Part shown: positions 1 to 11,409 of the stretch, piece after piece
How the letters are laid out: the number at the start of each line of letters is the position of its first letter
Position numbering within the stretch: position 1 is the first letter of the stretch
Source of the DNA: Sipunculus nudus
Lineage: Eukaryota > Annelida > Sipuncula > Golfingiida > Sipunculidae
NCBI GenBank assembly: GCA_026874595.1
Contig: CM049306.1
Location: 66,594,019-66,658,018 of the forward strand
DNA length: 64,000 bases
Reading direction: 5' to 3'
Notes under the pieces: model-generated
The model's database searches: none
Told to the model about the DNA's origin: nothing
What the model saw: only the letters and a program-made list of their open reading frames with translations
Translations under genes and position numbers: made by a program

Positions 1-950
1 CATTTTCTATCTTTGTCAATTTTTAGGCTACAGACGTCTGGATTTGGTCATTATGTAGCTTATAGGCAGCTTGACATGCTTAATCTGCAAGACTGGACAA
101 ATCTCGCACCATATCTCGTCAAACGAGAAAAAACTTCGCGGAAATGCTTATAACTCGGCGAGTTTTACAGCTAGAAAGGTCCTGTTTGCGGCATTTCGTA
201 ACATTTGGCCAGCTTGACATGATAAATCTGCAAGACTGGCTATATCTCGCATTATATTTCGACAAACGAGAAACAACAAGATTTCACAGAAATGCATATA
301 ACTCGACGAGTTTTACAGCTAGACAGTTCGGATTTTCGCCATTTCGTAACATTTGGCCAGCTTGACATGATAGATCTGCAAGACTGGCCAAATCTCGCAC
401 TATATCTCGGCAAACGAGATTTCACGGAAGTGCTGTTACAAAATGCCGACAACTAGACCTGTATAGCTGTAAAGGTCGCCGAATTATAAGCATTTATATA
501 TAATCTCGTTAATCTTGTTAAAGTCGCTCAGTTATAAGCGTTTCCATGAAATCTCGTATTTTCTCGTTTGACGAGATAAAGTGCGAGATTGGGTAAGACT
601 TGCAGTTATATCTTGTCAAGCTGATCATATGTGATTGTCATAGGGGGAAAAACCGAGATTTCACAGATATCTTTTAACTGGGCTACTACTACAGCTAGAC
701 AATTCTAGTTTTCGGCATGTTGTAACATGTGGCAAACGTGATATGATACAACTGAAAATCTCGCATCATAACTCAGCGACTTTTACAGCTAAACAGGCCT
801 GCTTTTCTGTATTTGGTAACATTTGGCTAGCTTGACATGACAAACCTGAAGATCACGCCAAATCTCGCACATTATCTCGTCAAAAGAGAAAACAATGAAT
901 ATTACAGAAATGCTTATAACTCAGCCATTGAAGAGACAAGGGCAGATCCG
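1..950 (+). repeat. ~146-bp satellite array, degenerate
   Basis: The landmark AGCTTGACATG recurs near 68, 211 and 360, giving a period of about 142-150 bp. Each monomer reads, in order: a phrase like TATAACTCGGCGAGTTTTACAGC, a link ending in AGCTTGACATG, AATCTCGCAC, and a hairpin with arms TCTCGT and ACGAGA. The hairpin at 562-576 has the opposite loop (TTTG rather than CAAA), so part of this block may be inverted. The same monomer forms a better preserved array at 44930-46025. No coding potential is seen; small open frames here are products of the repeat. Confidence 0.85.
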
Positions 951-977
951 TGAACGGGGATGTTTTGGAGACGGTCC

Positions 978-1010
978 CTCCCCCCCCCCCCCCCCCCCAC
1001 ACACACACAC
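978..1010. repeat. poly-C followed by (CA)n
   Basis: A run of about 19 C is followed by a short CA microsatellite, separating the satellite from the next repeat family. Confidence 0.9.
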
Positions 1011-1059
1011 TCCCTCGCACTCACTCACGAACTCCCACACTCACTAACACACACACTGC

Positions 1060-1640
1060 AAGAATCCTTTTAAAACTGGTACATAATATGTCAGATCTCG
1101 AAAGTGACTTCATTTTTGGGATATGGCTGCTGGGGATATATATGCTGTGGGCGCTGTAGTCAGACCACTACAACATATCATTTTTGGTCACATTTCCAAA
1201 ACTAAAAACTTCATAAACCATAGCTCATATTGTTCCTCTTTATTTTCTCCATCAGCATATCTAGTCATATGTTATTTCAGATTTGTCACTTTGTCAGTAT
1301 GTCTGTCTGTTAGTCAGTAGAACTAAATTTCAGCTCGATGTTGGTTCTTGTTTCTTACAAATAGCATTCTATAGGCAACAGTTTTGCAGGAACCCTTTTA
1401 GAACTGGTACCGGTACCTCTGTTGTGTTATACCAATATCTCGAAACTTATTTTCCATTTTCCGAAAATCTCTACGAGGGGGCGCTCCACTCAAAACTCCA
1501 CAACAATTTTTTTGGCCATATCTCCATTACGATATATCCAACCTACATAATCTAAAGCTTGTTTTGTTCCTCTAAACCTTCTCCATCAGCTTATCTAGTC
1601 ATCTGTTATCTCAGATGTGTCACTTTGTATGTTTTTATGA
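1060..1640 (+). repeat. two diverged ~330-bp units of the main satellite family
   Basis: The block contains the order typical of the 29-50 kb field: AACTGGTAC, ATCTCGAAA, a GGGGGCGCT word (near 1478), CATATCATTTTTGG, CATATCTCC and CACTTTGTCAGTATGTCTG. Divergence is high, so this is an old copy. The following segment (1640-1680, GGAGGAAAGCTCAATGCAC) resembles the start of the block at 29745 and 42885, which suggests the same module order. Confidence 0.7.
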
Positions 1641-2261
1641 ACTATATTAATGGAGGAAAGCTCAATGCACGTGAGCGAGAATTAGAACACGGGAATTTTA
1701 TGGTTATGTTTCACGCTAGAGAGATCTAATTTTCGATAGTATTTGACAAACTCTCATAGAGTTGCTTGCATCCCTTGCGAGGTTTGGCGTCGGTCAGAAA
1801 TTATTTCTGGACCATGTCACCTAAATATTTGATTTCATGCGTTTTGTTTAGTGATTAATAATCAGAAGACATTGCAGCATGTCTGTTAATTTCTAAAACA
1901 TAATAACAAAATGAACTTAAACTCATATTTTATTGTAAAGAATAATAAATAGTGGCAGATTACATATGTATATATGATACATTTATATTCATATACAAAT
2001 ATTTAGCAACATAATTGTGTTCTTGTTGAACATGCCACTGCAACATGCAATTACTGATCACGGACATGTCCACGGTATATGTTCTTTTTTGGTGGTATAT
2101 ACACTCGATCAGGGGACCTCAGTTGTTAATGGGCTATTTTGTTCATTTCGTTTAGGTTGACGTGACCGCCTCAATTTTAACGGAAACGTGTCTGCCTTTG
2201 TTCTACATACGGGGACCATTTGTATTTAAATGTCCTGACTGCATTTATCTCAGTTCCGAAC
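1641..2261. other. no recognisable gene
   Basis: AT-rich sequence with no convincing open frame, RNA gene or tandem repeat beyond the first ~40 bases, which resemble the block at 29745. Confidence 0.6.
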
Positions 2262-3136
2262 CTGGTCCAGCCAGCACTGAATTAAGACATACTGTAAACT
2301 AGATATACTCTAGCGGAGAGACAGATCGTGCTTATCACAACGTCTGCCGCCACCTGTAAACATGTGACGTAAGCACCTATGTCCCAAATGACCCCGGGAC
2401 AAGTCTGGTCTATTCAGCAGTGGTTCAGACATAGAGGTACGCTACTAGTTCAGCCCAGAGAGACCAACTGTGCTTATCACACAGCCTGCCATCTCCGGTT
2501 CCGAAGTGACGTATCCATAAAGACCCCACATGATGCTCCTACAAGCATGATACCAGAAAACATAGCTCTGTGCTAATACTGCACCCTTTTCAAAGACTTT
2601 CATTCAATTTGTTAATCAATAAGGACTGTTTTTCCGACTTTATTATAAATAAATTCAAGATGTATGTCTAAAATATGTGTAAGTGAGAAATGATAATACA
2701 TATGTCTGTAACAAGGAAATCCGAGGCAAGATTGTTACAAAGAGTATACAGTGGCTTTTCACAGATAAAGAACAACTATTTCTCCATCATTCGTCCAGTT
2801 TGAACTACACAAAAGCTACCGGTACCTAACACTGAGCATTACAGACCTGTTGTTATAATCTTGGTAGGCAAAAATATTTGAATAAGTATCCTGTAAAATA
2901 TTTAAATTATAAAGCAATAACTGCAATAACAATAATAATAATAAAAAATTTTCATGCACTCCAGTTTTATATTCCTGTTTCTAGTGATTCTGAGATATTG
3001 CATCAGTTTCGACACTGTTTGTTAATTTTACCCCAATACCAGTTGACAATATATTAAAGATTCATTATCATTTGTCATCAAATTGTAATCAAATTTCTAA
3101 ATTGTGAATTTGCCAGTCTATTATTTAAAAAATCAG

Positions 3137-3139
<3 letters not shown>

Positions 3140-3186
<47 letters not shown>
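3140..3186. repeat. (TA)n microsatellite
   Basis: Uninterrupted alternating AT at the end of the first ~0.95-kb copy. Confidence 0.95.
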
Positions 3187-3188
<2 letters not shown>

Positions 3189-4185
3189 CATTATAATTTC
3201 ATGATGACAGTAAAAACATAATGAACCATTTTTAACTTATTATTAAAACTAGAAAATGGTACATCATGATCTGAGAAGCATATATCATAGGCTTCTGCAG
3301 TATTTTCAAGTGTACATACATTGTTGTGCTATATGAGCCTAGGACAAGTCTGGTCTAGCCAGCACTGGTTTAGACATAGCGGTACGCTACTTGTTCAGCC
3401 CGGAGAGACGAACCGTGCTTATCACACAGCCTGCCATCTCCAGACCCCAAGTGACGTATCCATCAAGACCCCATATGATGCTGGAACAACCGTGATACAA
3501 GAAAACATGTCTTTACTCATACTGAACTCATTTTGAATACTCTACTTGAACTCTGTTCACCAATCTGGACAGTTTTTGCACTTAGATATTTATAAACAAA
3601 TTGACGATATCCAACTAAAATACACGTGCTCTTCTTTTAATGAAATTAATTAGGTCTGTAACAAGGGTATATAAACAACATTGTTACATAGAGCATACGA
3701 TGGCCTAGCGCAGAAAAAAAAAACAAGTATTTCGTCATCATTCTTCTTCTTTGAACTATAGTACCTCCTCATACCAGTAAATCATACTGAACAATACACT
3801 TCTCTACTTATAACTGGTGGTGGGTAGAACTATTTGACTATAATATCAAATATTTAATTAAATATTGAAATCATAAACTAATATCAATCACATGCACTGG
3901 ATTTTGAAATTCCTGTTTCTGTTGACTAAGATATATTGCATCCGTTACCACAGTGGATGTAAATCTGCTTAAAAAACATTTGCATTATCACCTTGGTATG
4001 CCGATGTCTGTGGGTACCATAAATCTACCCTCTAATCGGACCGGAAAAAACACAAAAACTATTTTTGACAGAAGATTTATTAAAAATTGATTATCAGAAG
4101 TCATGAAATTGTTCCACATTTCTCTACTGAAAATTACAAGTCTATTATGAAAATATACAAAGTTATTTTAATTGTGAACATGTAT

Positions 4186-4211
4186 AAATATATATATATA
4201 TATATATATAA
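4186..4211. repeat. (TA)n microsatellite
   Basis: Alternating AT at the matching position of the second ~0.95-kb copy, just downstream of the Helentron coding region. Confidence 0.9.
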
Positions 4212-4260
4212 TATGATAGTATAATAAAATGTTGGCAATATAAACAGAATGTACCATAAT

Positions 4261-4925
4261 TCATTCATTCTTGAAACTACAAAATGTCAGGTCATGATCT
4301 GAGAAGTATGTATCATAGACTTCTGCACTGACATCCAGTGTACCTACATTGTTGTGGTATATATGGTTTATCAGCGTACCTCTATCAGTTGTAGGCTTTC
4401 TAACAAACTGTTCGAATCCGAATTCCTTCATTAATAAAAGCAATATACTTTCTTTCTGATCATTCAAGTCATTATTAAAGTCGCCCAATACAAACACTGG
4501 TAAATTCAACTGCAGTGATGAGATAACAGAACGAAATCTTCGGCAAAACTGTTCCAGGGGATATAACGGTTTTCTGTATGCAAGAACAAGAATAATTTTT
4601 GTTTCCTGAACTTTGAACTGCACAACTTTACATTCCAAACCTTCACACTTCACAGTAAACTCCTCTGCTTGTAGTTTCTGCTTAACACATATCATGACAC
4701 CATGCAATCCACTGTGAGTCTCTTCCGATGGTACGTTACACCTAAACAGGTCATACTGGTACTTTTCAGAAAAAAATATCAACATTGTGCTCATCTGTCA
4801 AATATGTTTCGGTGAAACAGATCACATCAGTGCGATTGAAAATGCGAGCTTGTCTAGCAGCCAAAAGGTCTGGAAGCTTTGAGAGGAAATAACGTATATT
4901 CAAATTACCAATGGTTGTCCACTCA
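4261..4925 (-). pseudogene. Helentron C-terminal EEP endonuclease domain
   Basis: This resembles the apurinic-type endonuclease of non-LTR retrotransposons. It starts with GNLNIRYF (metal-site Asn) and DVICFTETYL (catalytic Glu) in the 5056 frame. A shift in a 7-base A run (about 4769-4775) leads to the 4794 frame, with LAYRKP, VLGDFNND (104-109 region) and YFSDHDLTF (SDH, 165-167). At the position where the family has a D-H pair before a Tyr, this copy reads LINHIY, so the Asp is Asn. The stop is TGA at 4263-4261. This domain marks the element as a Helentron rather than a canonical Helitron. Confidence 0.88.
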
Positions 4926-5086
4926 GCGTTTCTTTCAAAAAGTTTCAGTTCATCTGCTGGTATGGTATTTTGTCGCATTTCCTTCATTTCATCTTCAATT
5001 TTCTTGTCGGTCTTAATTCCAGCAGCATCAAAGTCTACTATATATAAACCTTCCAATGTCTTTACACGACTAAATGCAACATAAGC

Positions 5087-6461
5087 TTATCCTTTCCCGA
5101 AACGCTTTTCCTTTTTCATGTTCACAACAATTTTGTCTACCGTTAGACCCTGGCATTTGTGGATGGTAACTGCCCATGCTAACGTTAATGGGAACTGTCT
5201 TCTTGCAATCTGAGCTCCCTTTCTGTTACCTTTTTCGTATCTTGCTTCGTGTCTCTTTATAGGTACTCCATATGGGTATCTCTGTTTCCAGTGACTCGCA
5301 GTTAATGCAGCCCTTCCAACAGATTCATCATCAAACTTCACCAAAATCACTTGAACATTTCCTCTGACATCTTTTACTATCTTTTGTACTGTTCCTATAA
5401 CACCATTCACGAGTCCGTCAGCTGTATTAATGTTGTATATAAGCATGACCCTAGCACCAACTGTCAATAAAAGAACCGTATGTAATCCCGCCGTTTCAGA
5501 TCGCTTTTGTGAAGTAGCAATTTTCTCTACATTCAACTGACCAGTACTGTCTGTTTTATCATCTGATGCATGAATATGAATCAGATTGTCTTCATTTGGT
5601 TCCAATTCTTTTAATTTCTTCAAATTTCTCTCATCTACGTCACAGTTGTATGCAAATACGTGCAAAGCATCATGTGGATAATTTTGATCATCTTCCATAA
5701 TCTGTCGCGATTCTAATAATGAAATGTCAGCTTCAGTGTGGTTTCCAGTTCTAAGGCGACAAAGCATTTCAGCAAAAGCACAGTCGTTCTTTTTGACGCA
5801 TCACCTCATCCAATTCATGTAGATAAAAGTTGTCTTTCCAAAGATTACCATGTAGTCTTTCGACAGGATCTTTCACCGGTTGATAGATTTGTGACTGTAA
5901 TACAGGAGGGAGTTGATACATATCTCCAACTGCCAAGATTGAAACGTTTCCGAAATAAACTGATTCAGCCGAAATACCTTTGATTTTCTGCAGACGTTTG
6001 TGAATGTCCAGCAACATATATGACCCAACCATCGATATCTCGTCAATGATTAATATCTGCAGGTTTTCAAGTTTTGACCTAAGCGTGTTCAATTTGTCAA
6101 AAGAAATATGATCACCACCATACTTTCTTGTTTGCAGCGCCAAAGCGGAATGTATTGTCATACCACCAATATTGAAAGCAGCGACTCCAGTGGGTGCAGT
6201 CAGAAGGACGGTAATGTCCGATATACTTATTGCGTTTGATATGCGGAACAGTTTTCTCACATCAGAGTGTACGAGTTTGATGACATGTGATTTTCCAACA
6301 CCGCCCGGTCCACTCATGAACACATGGTAAGGTTTCAGAACTTTCTCTTGTTTCATAGCTAAAACAGCTTCCTTGCACCATTTCCTGTTGAAGGATACGA
6401 TCTGTGCTTGTTTCTCATTTAGACAGCGTACCATCTTTCGGTATTCATCATCAGGTAACAC
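5087..6461 (-). pseudogene. Helentron Pif1-family helicase domain
   Basis: A 5'-3' SF1B helicase that would unwind the displaced strand. In the 6461 frame: Walker A GPGGVGKS (51-58), motif Ia [13 protein letters not shown] (88-100), Walker B LIIDE (137-141), motif [13 protein letters not shown] (178-187). A one-base insertion near 5795 (after a run of A in the coding strand) shifts the frame; the 5767 frame then carries VGARVMLIYN (103-112) and PLTLAWAVTIHKCQG (193-207), the C-terminal motifs. The frame stops at TAA 5087-5089, where a Gln codon (CAA) is expected from the family, consistent with a C-to-T change. The next residues, AYVAFSRVKTLEGLYI, finish the domain in the same frame. Confidence 0.92.
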
Positions 6462-7157
6462 TTGTCTTTCAGCCTCTGCCTCATAGCGTGCAATAATTTC
6501 TGAAGCATGGTCGCACTTTGGATTTTCGATAAATTCTGCATTTGCTTCAAGATCTTCCTGATCAATGTCTCTTTCGACCTCAATACCTTCACCTTCGTCT
6601 TGCAGATTGTTATATTCAGCACCAGGTGCAACATTTGCCCAAGCATGTTCAGGTGGTCCAAACTGTGCATTGTTTTGGATAGCTTGTTACACGAGTTCCA
6701 CATTTTCTGTGTATTTATTTTTGCTTTCAGCTATCAAGTCGTGTACAGGAAAGTAATGCGACGCAAAATCTGGAAAACCACCCAACAGATCAAGATCTTC
6801 ATTACGCAATGGCAGAAATAGCATCAGCATTGCTCGATAGAAGTCACTTGGATCTTTTCCAACACTAAACTTGTGAAATCTAATTACTGCAGGACGTCTA
6901 CGTTTGTACATCATACCGCTATTGTTAATCAGTTTGATCTGTTTTGGTAATTCTGCTGGAGTATCCTCTTTTAGATTATCGATATCTAATACAACTGGTA
7001 CAGAGTCATTTTCTTCTTCATTCAAGTTTCCATATCGCACTTTATAGTTAGCTGCGAAGTCTGCTAGACACAGATTTTCGACGCAGTTTGGTCTTAGCGT
7101 GTATCGTTCAATCACATTGCTCTGGAAAATGTTTTCGTCTTGATCTCCTTAAACATC
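6462..7157 (-). pseudogene. Helentron Rep-helicase connecting region
   Basis: Same frame as the Rep segment. It holds VIERYTLRPNCVENLCLADF and later PAVIRFHKF, conserved between Rep and helicase in this family. One stop (TAA, 6687-6689) interrupts it; beyond the stop the frame stays open and acidic (Glu/Asp-rich) until the helicase. Apart from the stops at 7158, 7149 and 6687, one frame is open from 8051 to 5769. Confidence 0.85.
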
Positions 7158-8051
7158 TTATTCTTTCTGTGGTTTGAGAACAGCAAATCGCACATCTTTG
7201 GCGTCTGTATTGACAAACAAAACTTCTCTGCTGAATTGTTTCATAGGCATGGATAATATTCGGTATACAGCTTCCTGAGCACTTACTTCACGATGATTAA
7301 GAAATACTGAGCCTACACGACGAAGCATGGATTTGATCTCTTGGTCCTTGTACTCTTTACATACTTGTTTTAGCAGTTCACCAATGCCTTTCTCATTTTT
7401 CGTCATGTATGCAGCAATGTACATAACCCATGCGTACGCATCTATGATGTACTGAATGTCAACTTTTGCCTGCCAAGCTTTCAGTATCACAGGGTTGTAA
7501 GGATTGATATGACTTTCTGCTGGTTTCCTCTTTAACACTATCGTTTTGCCCCTTTGTGATACCATTAACTGTTCAACGTACTCTTGTAGTGAAACAGAGG
7601 CTTTGTCTAAAATATGTTGCAGTTTCGCGTCTTCTAACGTATAATCATCAGACATTACGTCTTTCACCTTTTGGAGTACACGGGATGCACGTTCTTTCTT
7701 TAATTTTGCCATTTCATCATCTGGTTCTTTTGCAATTAGTGTGACTGGGCTAGGTGGTCTAGGAAAGCTGAATCTACACGGTCCTTTCTTCTTGCAATAA
7801 CTTGAGTGAGTGTGAGTTTGACATTGTTTGACAAGTCTTTGCAGAGAATCGTCTTTATCACCAGGTAATGCACAGGTAATGTATTTGTTAACAAATGATG
7901 CAACTGCTTCATCTGTATCAGAGTCAATTTTCGGCGCATCTTTCACCCATAAGAGTGTATGTGCATGAGGAGAACCACGAGCCTGAGATTCTATTCGAAT
8001 AACGTAGTCTACTATTTCCCCCAATTGTTGCGCTTTTTGATTTGAGAACAT
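7158..8051 (-). pseudogene. Helentron Rep endonuclease (HUH) domain
   Basis: The frame has SQARGSPHAHTLLW at codons 22-35, the HUH metal-binding motif (His-Ala-His) of Rep nucleases, and MYIAAYMTK at 210-218, giving the paired Tyr (Y211 and Y215) that attack DNA in rolling-circle transposition. A Cys-containing segment (YCKKKGPCRFSFPRPP) lies between them, as in other Helitron Rep proteins. The catalytic residues are intact. The frame ends at a TAA (7158-7160), with a second TAA nine bases further on, and then continues in the same frame into the next segment. Confidence 0.9.
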
Positions 8052-8935
8052 CTCGAAACAAGAGTTCTAATCTGTACTGAAACTGACGTGCAGCAGTAAC
8101 TGGGTTCCTTCTCAACCATTGTGATCTCTCAGTGAAAGATAATTGTTTGACATCATCATCAGTCAATATCGTGCCATACTGTCTCGCTATTGTTTGAATC
8201 ACATCAGGCCATTGCATGTCAGCAGCAGATACTGTGAAAAACCAAGTTGGTATTCCCAACTGTCGAACCATGCCTAGAACATCATAGAATACAGTCTGGA
8301 AGTTAGCAGGAGCGCCCCTGACTCTTTTCAACATTCTATAGGCTTGATCTGATTTAACAAAACTTTTCATCTGTTCCACATTTTTTACCATGCCTGCATT
8401 AAGGCGTTTCCCCTGAAACTTTCTTCCACTAGCACGTCTGAAAATGAAATGATTAATATCACTTGTAACTTGCTTACATTCCGTTGCATATCAGCACTGA
8501 ATATATACTCAATAGATCTTGAGAACCTGCCATCAACATCAAGCAATCTTTGGTTGAAATATTTTCGAGCATTCAACTGGATAGGTCGCTCAGCTGTCAA
8601 AGCATTTGTTCCATCAGGATACTTTTCAGGATTTGATAACTCCTCAAAGTTAGGATCACTTAAAAGAGGCATCGGTTTTGCTCCATCAGCTGGTGCAACA
8701 CTGATTATTTTGTTCAGCAATTCAGGATCTTCATTCATCATACTCGTTTCATATGGCAACCCTCGCACTTTAGATGTTTCTTCAAACGTATATTCATCCT
8801 GTTCTCTTAGGTCTTCATCGTCTTCAGAACATGACATGTTTCCATCGACCTTGTCAACTGCAGTTTGTATGCTCTGTACGCTTTTAAAATAATCTTGGCA
8901 CAAATCTTTTTGGTTTACATCTCTTTCAGTGTATG
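7924..8935 (-). pseudogene. Helentron Helitron_like_N domain
   Basis: The segment contains PLLSDPNFEELSNPEKYPDG (near 8660), then the core RVRGAPANFQTVFYDVLG and GIPTWFFTVSAADMQWPD (about 8330-8200), all hallmarks of the Helitron_like_N family that precedes the Rep nuclease. A frame change lies where two open frames overlap (8385-8391), and another near 8050 before the Rep catalytic region. The tail of the frame ending at 7924 is out of frame and not part of the domain. Confidence 0.85.
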
Positions 8936-9385
8936 GCTCAAATATCACATAATGCGACTGCCCCATATGTCCGAGATCAATTTCCTTCATCTCACTTCTC
9001 CCAAGCCTTGGACGTATTGTGTGAACTATAAGAGCACATGTTGAGTGAACATTCACTTTCACTGAATACATGTCTGCTAAAGCCTGGAGCACTAGATGAT
9101 CACCCCAACTTTGAATTCTTAAGCCATCTATGTATCTTATCCACTGGATTTCTGTTCTGTGTCAGCATTTGCAAGATCTTCACTTTCCATTCTAGCAGCA
9201 ACAAATTCAATGTAATTTTCCTTGTTTTCAATCATATAGTCAGCTACTTGGTTTCGTAAAAGAACCACGTTGGTATTTGTTATACCCAACCTCTCAAGAT
9301 GGTACCAAAATGCATATAGCATACAGTTTCCATCGCCTGGAACATCAACAACATGCATTCTACTGTGACTCGCCATGGTAATCAA
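8935..9385 (-). pseudogene. OTU-type cysteine protease domain of the Helentron
   Basis: DVPGDGNCMLYAF (codons 14-26 of the 9385 frame) is the OTU nucleophile motif, with Asp and Cys in the usual D-G-N-C arrangement. The frame shifts near 9140; the next segment holds a WGDHL-like motif (about 9095-9110) and then GQSHYVIFE near 8950, which carries the catalytic His. Both catalytic residues survive but are now in different frames. OTU domains are known in a subset of Helitrons/Helentrons, where their function is unclear (deubiquitinase or polyprotein processing are guesses). Confidence 0.85.
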
Positions 9386-9972
9386 TTTTTCGTAGTCATT
9401 TTGACAATCACATCAATTGCAGAAACAACTTCAGTATGGTGATTGTGTTGCTCTTTCTCAATCACGTTCTCTTGTCTACTCTTTATTTCCTGTTCAGTTT
9501 CATCCTCTTTCTGTTCAGTTTGATCATTTTTTTTGTGAAACAGCCTCCCAAAGCTTAGAATCATCATTTGTCAAATCTTCAAGCCAATTCTCATTAATCT
9601 GAATATTTGCATAATGAGGATTTTCTTTCTTCAGCCATCTCAGAGCATTCATCACAACATCAGGCCTAACAGAGTCATACATGTAGTGAGAAGAGTGTTT
9701 CAAACTTCGCTTCAATTTCATCGCAACAACTTGCGACTCGGAAGGTAGTCTTGGATGTACCCGACATATCGCACCAAGTTTGGCTTGAACATTAACTGCT
9801 GGCCCATGAATTCCAAGTTGTTTTCCTCTTGGTAAACCTACCATTTTCATAAAAGCGATTCTCTGACAAATGAGTCTCATTGGAAGCGAATTCAGTTCTC
9901 TAAGTTCCTATGGCGGATCTACCAAAGACAAATTATTTGCTTTGGACTGTGGGGGCAAATTTCCTCTTTTTA
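9382..9972 (-). pseudogene. Helentron conserved N-terminal region (DUF6570-like) and acidic linker
   Basis: After the CRTCH motif comes a stop (TAG at 9908-9910) and then an open stretch (9880-9524) starting RLICQRIAFMKMVGLPRG and containing GPAVNV, a signature of the region found ahead of the Rep domain in many animal Helitrons. The frame then changes near a run of eight T (about 9526-9533) and continues as a Lys/Glu/Gln-rich linker to 9382. The role of the region in transposition is not known. Confidence 0.75.
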
Positions 9973-10022
9973 GTGTCAAATGGCATGTTCTGCATATCCA
10001 TTCTTCGTTGTTACAAGAGCTT

Positions 10023-10832
10023 TTACGAAATGCAAGAACATTTTGCAACAGAGATTGTGAGACTATCATAATTCTCCTCTCTGAGATGAACGACTGACGT
10101 TCTGAACATCAAGCGATGACAACTAGAACAGACGTAATCTGCAGAATGACGTACTTTTTCTAAGAAGTCTGAAATAACAGTTTCATTTTCAGGAACATTG
10201 TTTCGACATTCATCTCGGCGCTTACTGTTGAAATGTGCTGCTTTGCTCAATCTCTGGCGAGTTTCTTGCTCGCTTTCTAGTGCCCTTAATTCTTTCTTAC
10301 GTGTTGATTCTAAATATAGTCTGTCTCTTTTTTTCTCACTTGTTTCAGATTCCCTCAAATTAGTCTGTCGTCTTCTCTCAGAACATAGCCTTGTTTACTT
10401 TTTTTCAGGGGTTTCACAATTACGTAATTTATCCTGTATTATCCTTTGAGAGTTTTTAGCTTTTCCTCAGGGATTTCACAATCACGTAATTTATCCTGTC
10501 TTATCCTTTGAGAGGAGAGTCTTTTTAGTTTTTTTCTCAGAGGGTTCACAATCACGTAATTTATCCTGTCTTATTCTTTGAGAGGAGAGTCTTTTTAGCT
10601 TATTCTCAGGGGTTTCAAATTTACGTTCTTTAAAGTGCCTTTCCTGATCTTTGGACAGTCTTTCTTGTTTTTCCTCGTTCGTTTCATACTCACGCAATTT
10701 CCCCTGTCGTTGCCTTTGTGAACGAAATCTTTCTTGTTTTTCAGTTTTAGTTTCTGCTGACCTTTGTTCTCTTTTCTTCAACATTCTTGCTTTATTTACC
10801 TGTTTGTAACTCTTCCTTTTTGTTCTTGGCAT
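10023..10832 (-). pseudogene. Helentron N-terminal region: charged repeats and Cys-rich segment
   Basis: The start is an ATG at 10832-10830 (MPRTKRKSYKQ). The first 113 codons are very rich in Lys, Arg, Glu and Gln and consist of ~21-residue repeats of the type RQDKLRDCEPSEKK, matching ~63-70-bp DNA repeats at about 10385-10640. Stops break the frame between 10491 and 10358, and the same frame then resumes. The segment ending near 10023 contains DYVCSSCHRLMF (two Cys and one His), a Cys-rich motif typical of the N-terminus of Helitron proteins and probably metal binding. A frame change near 10040 leads to a second Cys motif, WICRTCHLTLKRG, near 9970. Variation in the coding minisatellite may have caused the frame loss. 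Confidence 0.75.
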
Positions 10833-11409
10833 TATTATTAATTATAAAATCCAAAGTAAAACAGCACAAATGTGTAATCTAAATCTTACGTGATAACAGT
10901 ATCTAATTTGCTGAAGCAAACAGTGAATCTCGATACTACACTATCCAATGGTACTTTCAGGTTTAAACAAATCAAGTGGTTTTATTTCTCAAGTTTGCAA
11001 TTGTTATTGCTCTAGTTTGCTGCGGTGTATAGAAGTTTTTTTTCTACTTGATGCTCAAGCCTTTACAAATTGTAATGTACAAAATTGTTACAATCCTTCA
11101 CTCCTCAGAAAAGAGCACTTAAAAAATTGTCAGATAAAACACTATTTATGATAGAAATCCAAGAAATTGCACTTATTTTGATTTTTTAACTTGTAATATA
11201 CAAACCTTCCTCTTTGACAAACGGTACACGTGGTACAAAGTTCCAAGTGCGTCAGGTTTAAAACAACTGTTGAGCAACACTTCTGCAAGTTTGTACAGAA
11301 TTCAACGTGAATTGTTTGACAAAATTGTTTGCAAGTGATCTGCAGGCTTCCCTGCTTGAATGTTTGGCAATAATGTTTGCAAGCTTGTTTGGTTTTCACC
11401 AATTTTGTA
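10833..11409. other. Helentron upstream region, non-coding
   Basis: No supported gene. AT-rich, with several short inverted repeats around 11290-11390 (for example TTCAACGTGAA). It lies between the start codon of the transposon protein and the 60-bp hairpin repeats, so it is probably leader or terminal sequence of the element. Confidence 0.5.

Larger units (their letters stand above)
2262..4270. repeat. imperfect ~0.95-kb tandem duplication beside the Helentron
   Basis: Two long copies (about 2386-3333 and 3334-4270) share many blocks in the same order: GGACAAGTCTGGTCTA, TTCAGCCC, GCTTATCACACAGCCTGCC, GTCTGTAACAAGG, CATGCACT, ATTCCTGTTTCT and a terminal (TA)n. A third, partial copy of the first ~90 bases lies at 2262-2350. 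The end of copy one (3247-3336) is a diverged copy of 4275-4365, which is the last part of the endonuclease reading frame. The duplicated unit therefore includes the 3' end of the transposon coding region. Confidence 0.8.
4261..10832 (-). mobile_element. Helentron (Helitron2-like) rolling-circle transposon, coding part, decayed
   Basis: Reading the minus strand from 10832 to 4261, the domains are: a basic charged N-terminus, a Cys-rich segment, a conserved Helitron N-terminal region, an OTU-type cysteine protease, a Helitron_like_N domain, an HUH Rep nuclease, a Pif1-family helicase and an EEP (apurinic-like) endonuclease. A C-terminal endonuclease on a Rep/helicase protein defines the Helentron group. 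I count about a dozen disabling changes: stops at 9908-9910, 7158-7160, 7149-7151, 6687-6689 and 5087-5089, plus frame changes near 10040, 9530, 9384, 9140, 8390, 8050, 5795 and 4770. The long open frames between them show that loss of function is fairly recent. Exact ends of the element are not determined. Confidence 0.9.

Noticed and set aside
2379-3536. Two similar ~65-70-codon open frames in tandem (GQVWS..HWFRH type)
   Set aside because: Differences are not concentrated at third codon positions and the third copy is interrupted; more likely a non-coding duplicate.
8449-8892. 147-codon plus-strand open frame
   Set aside because: Antisense shadow of the Helentron coding region.
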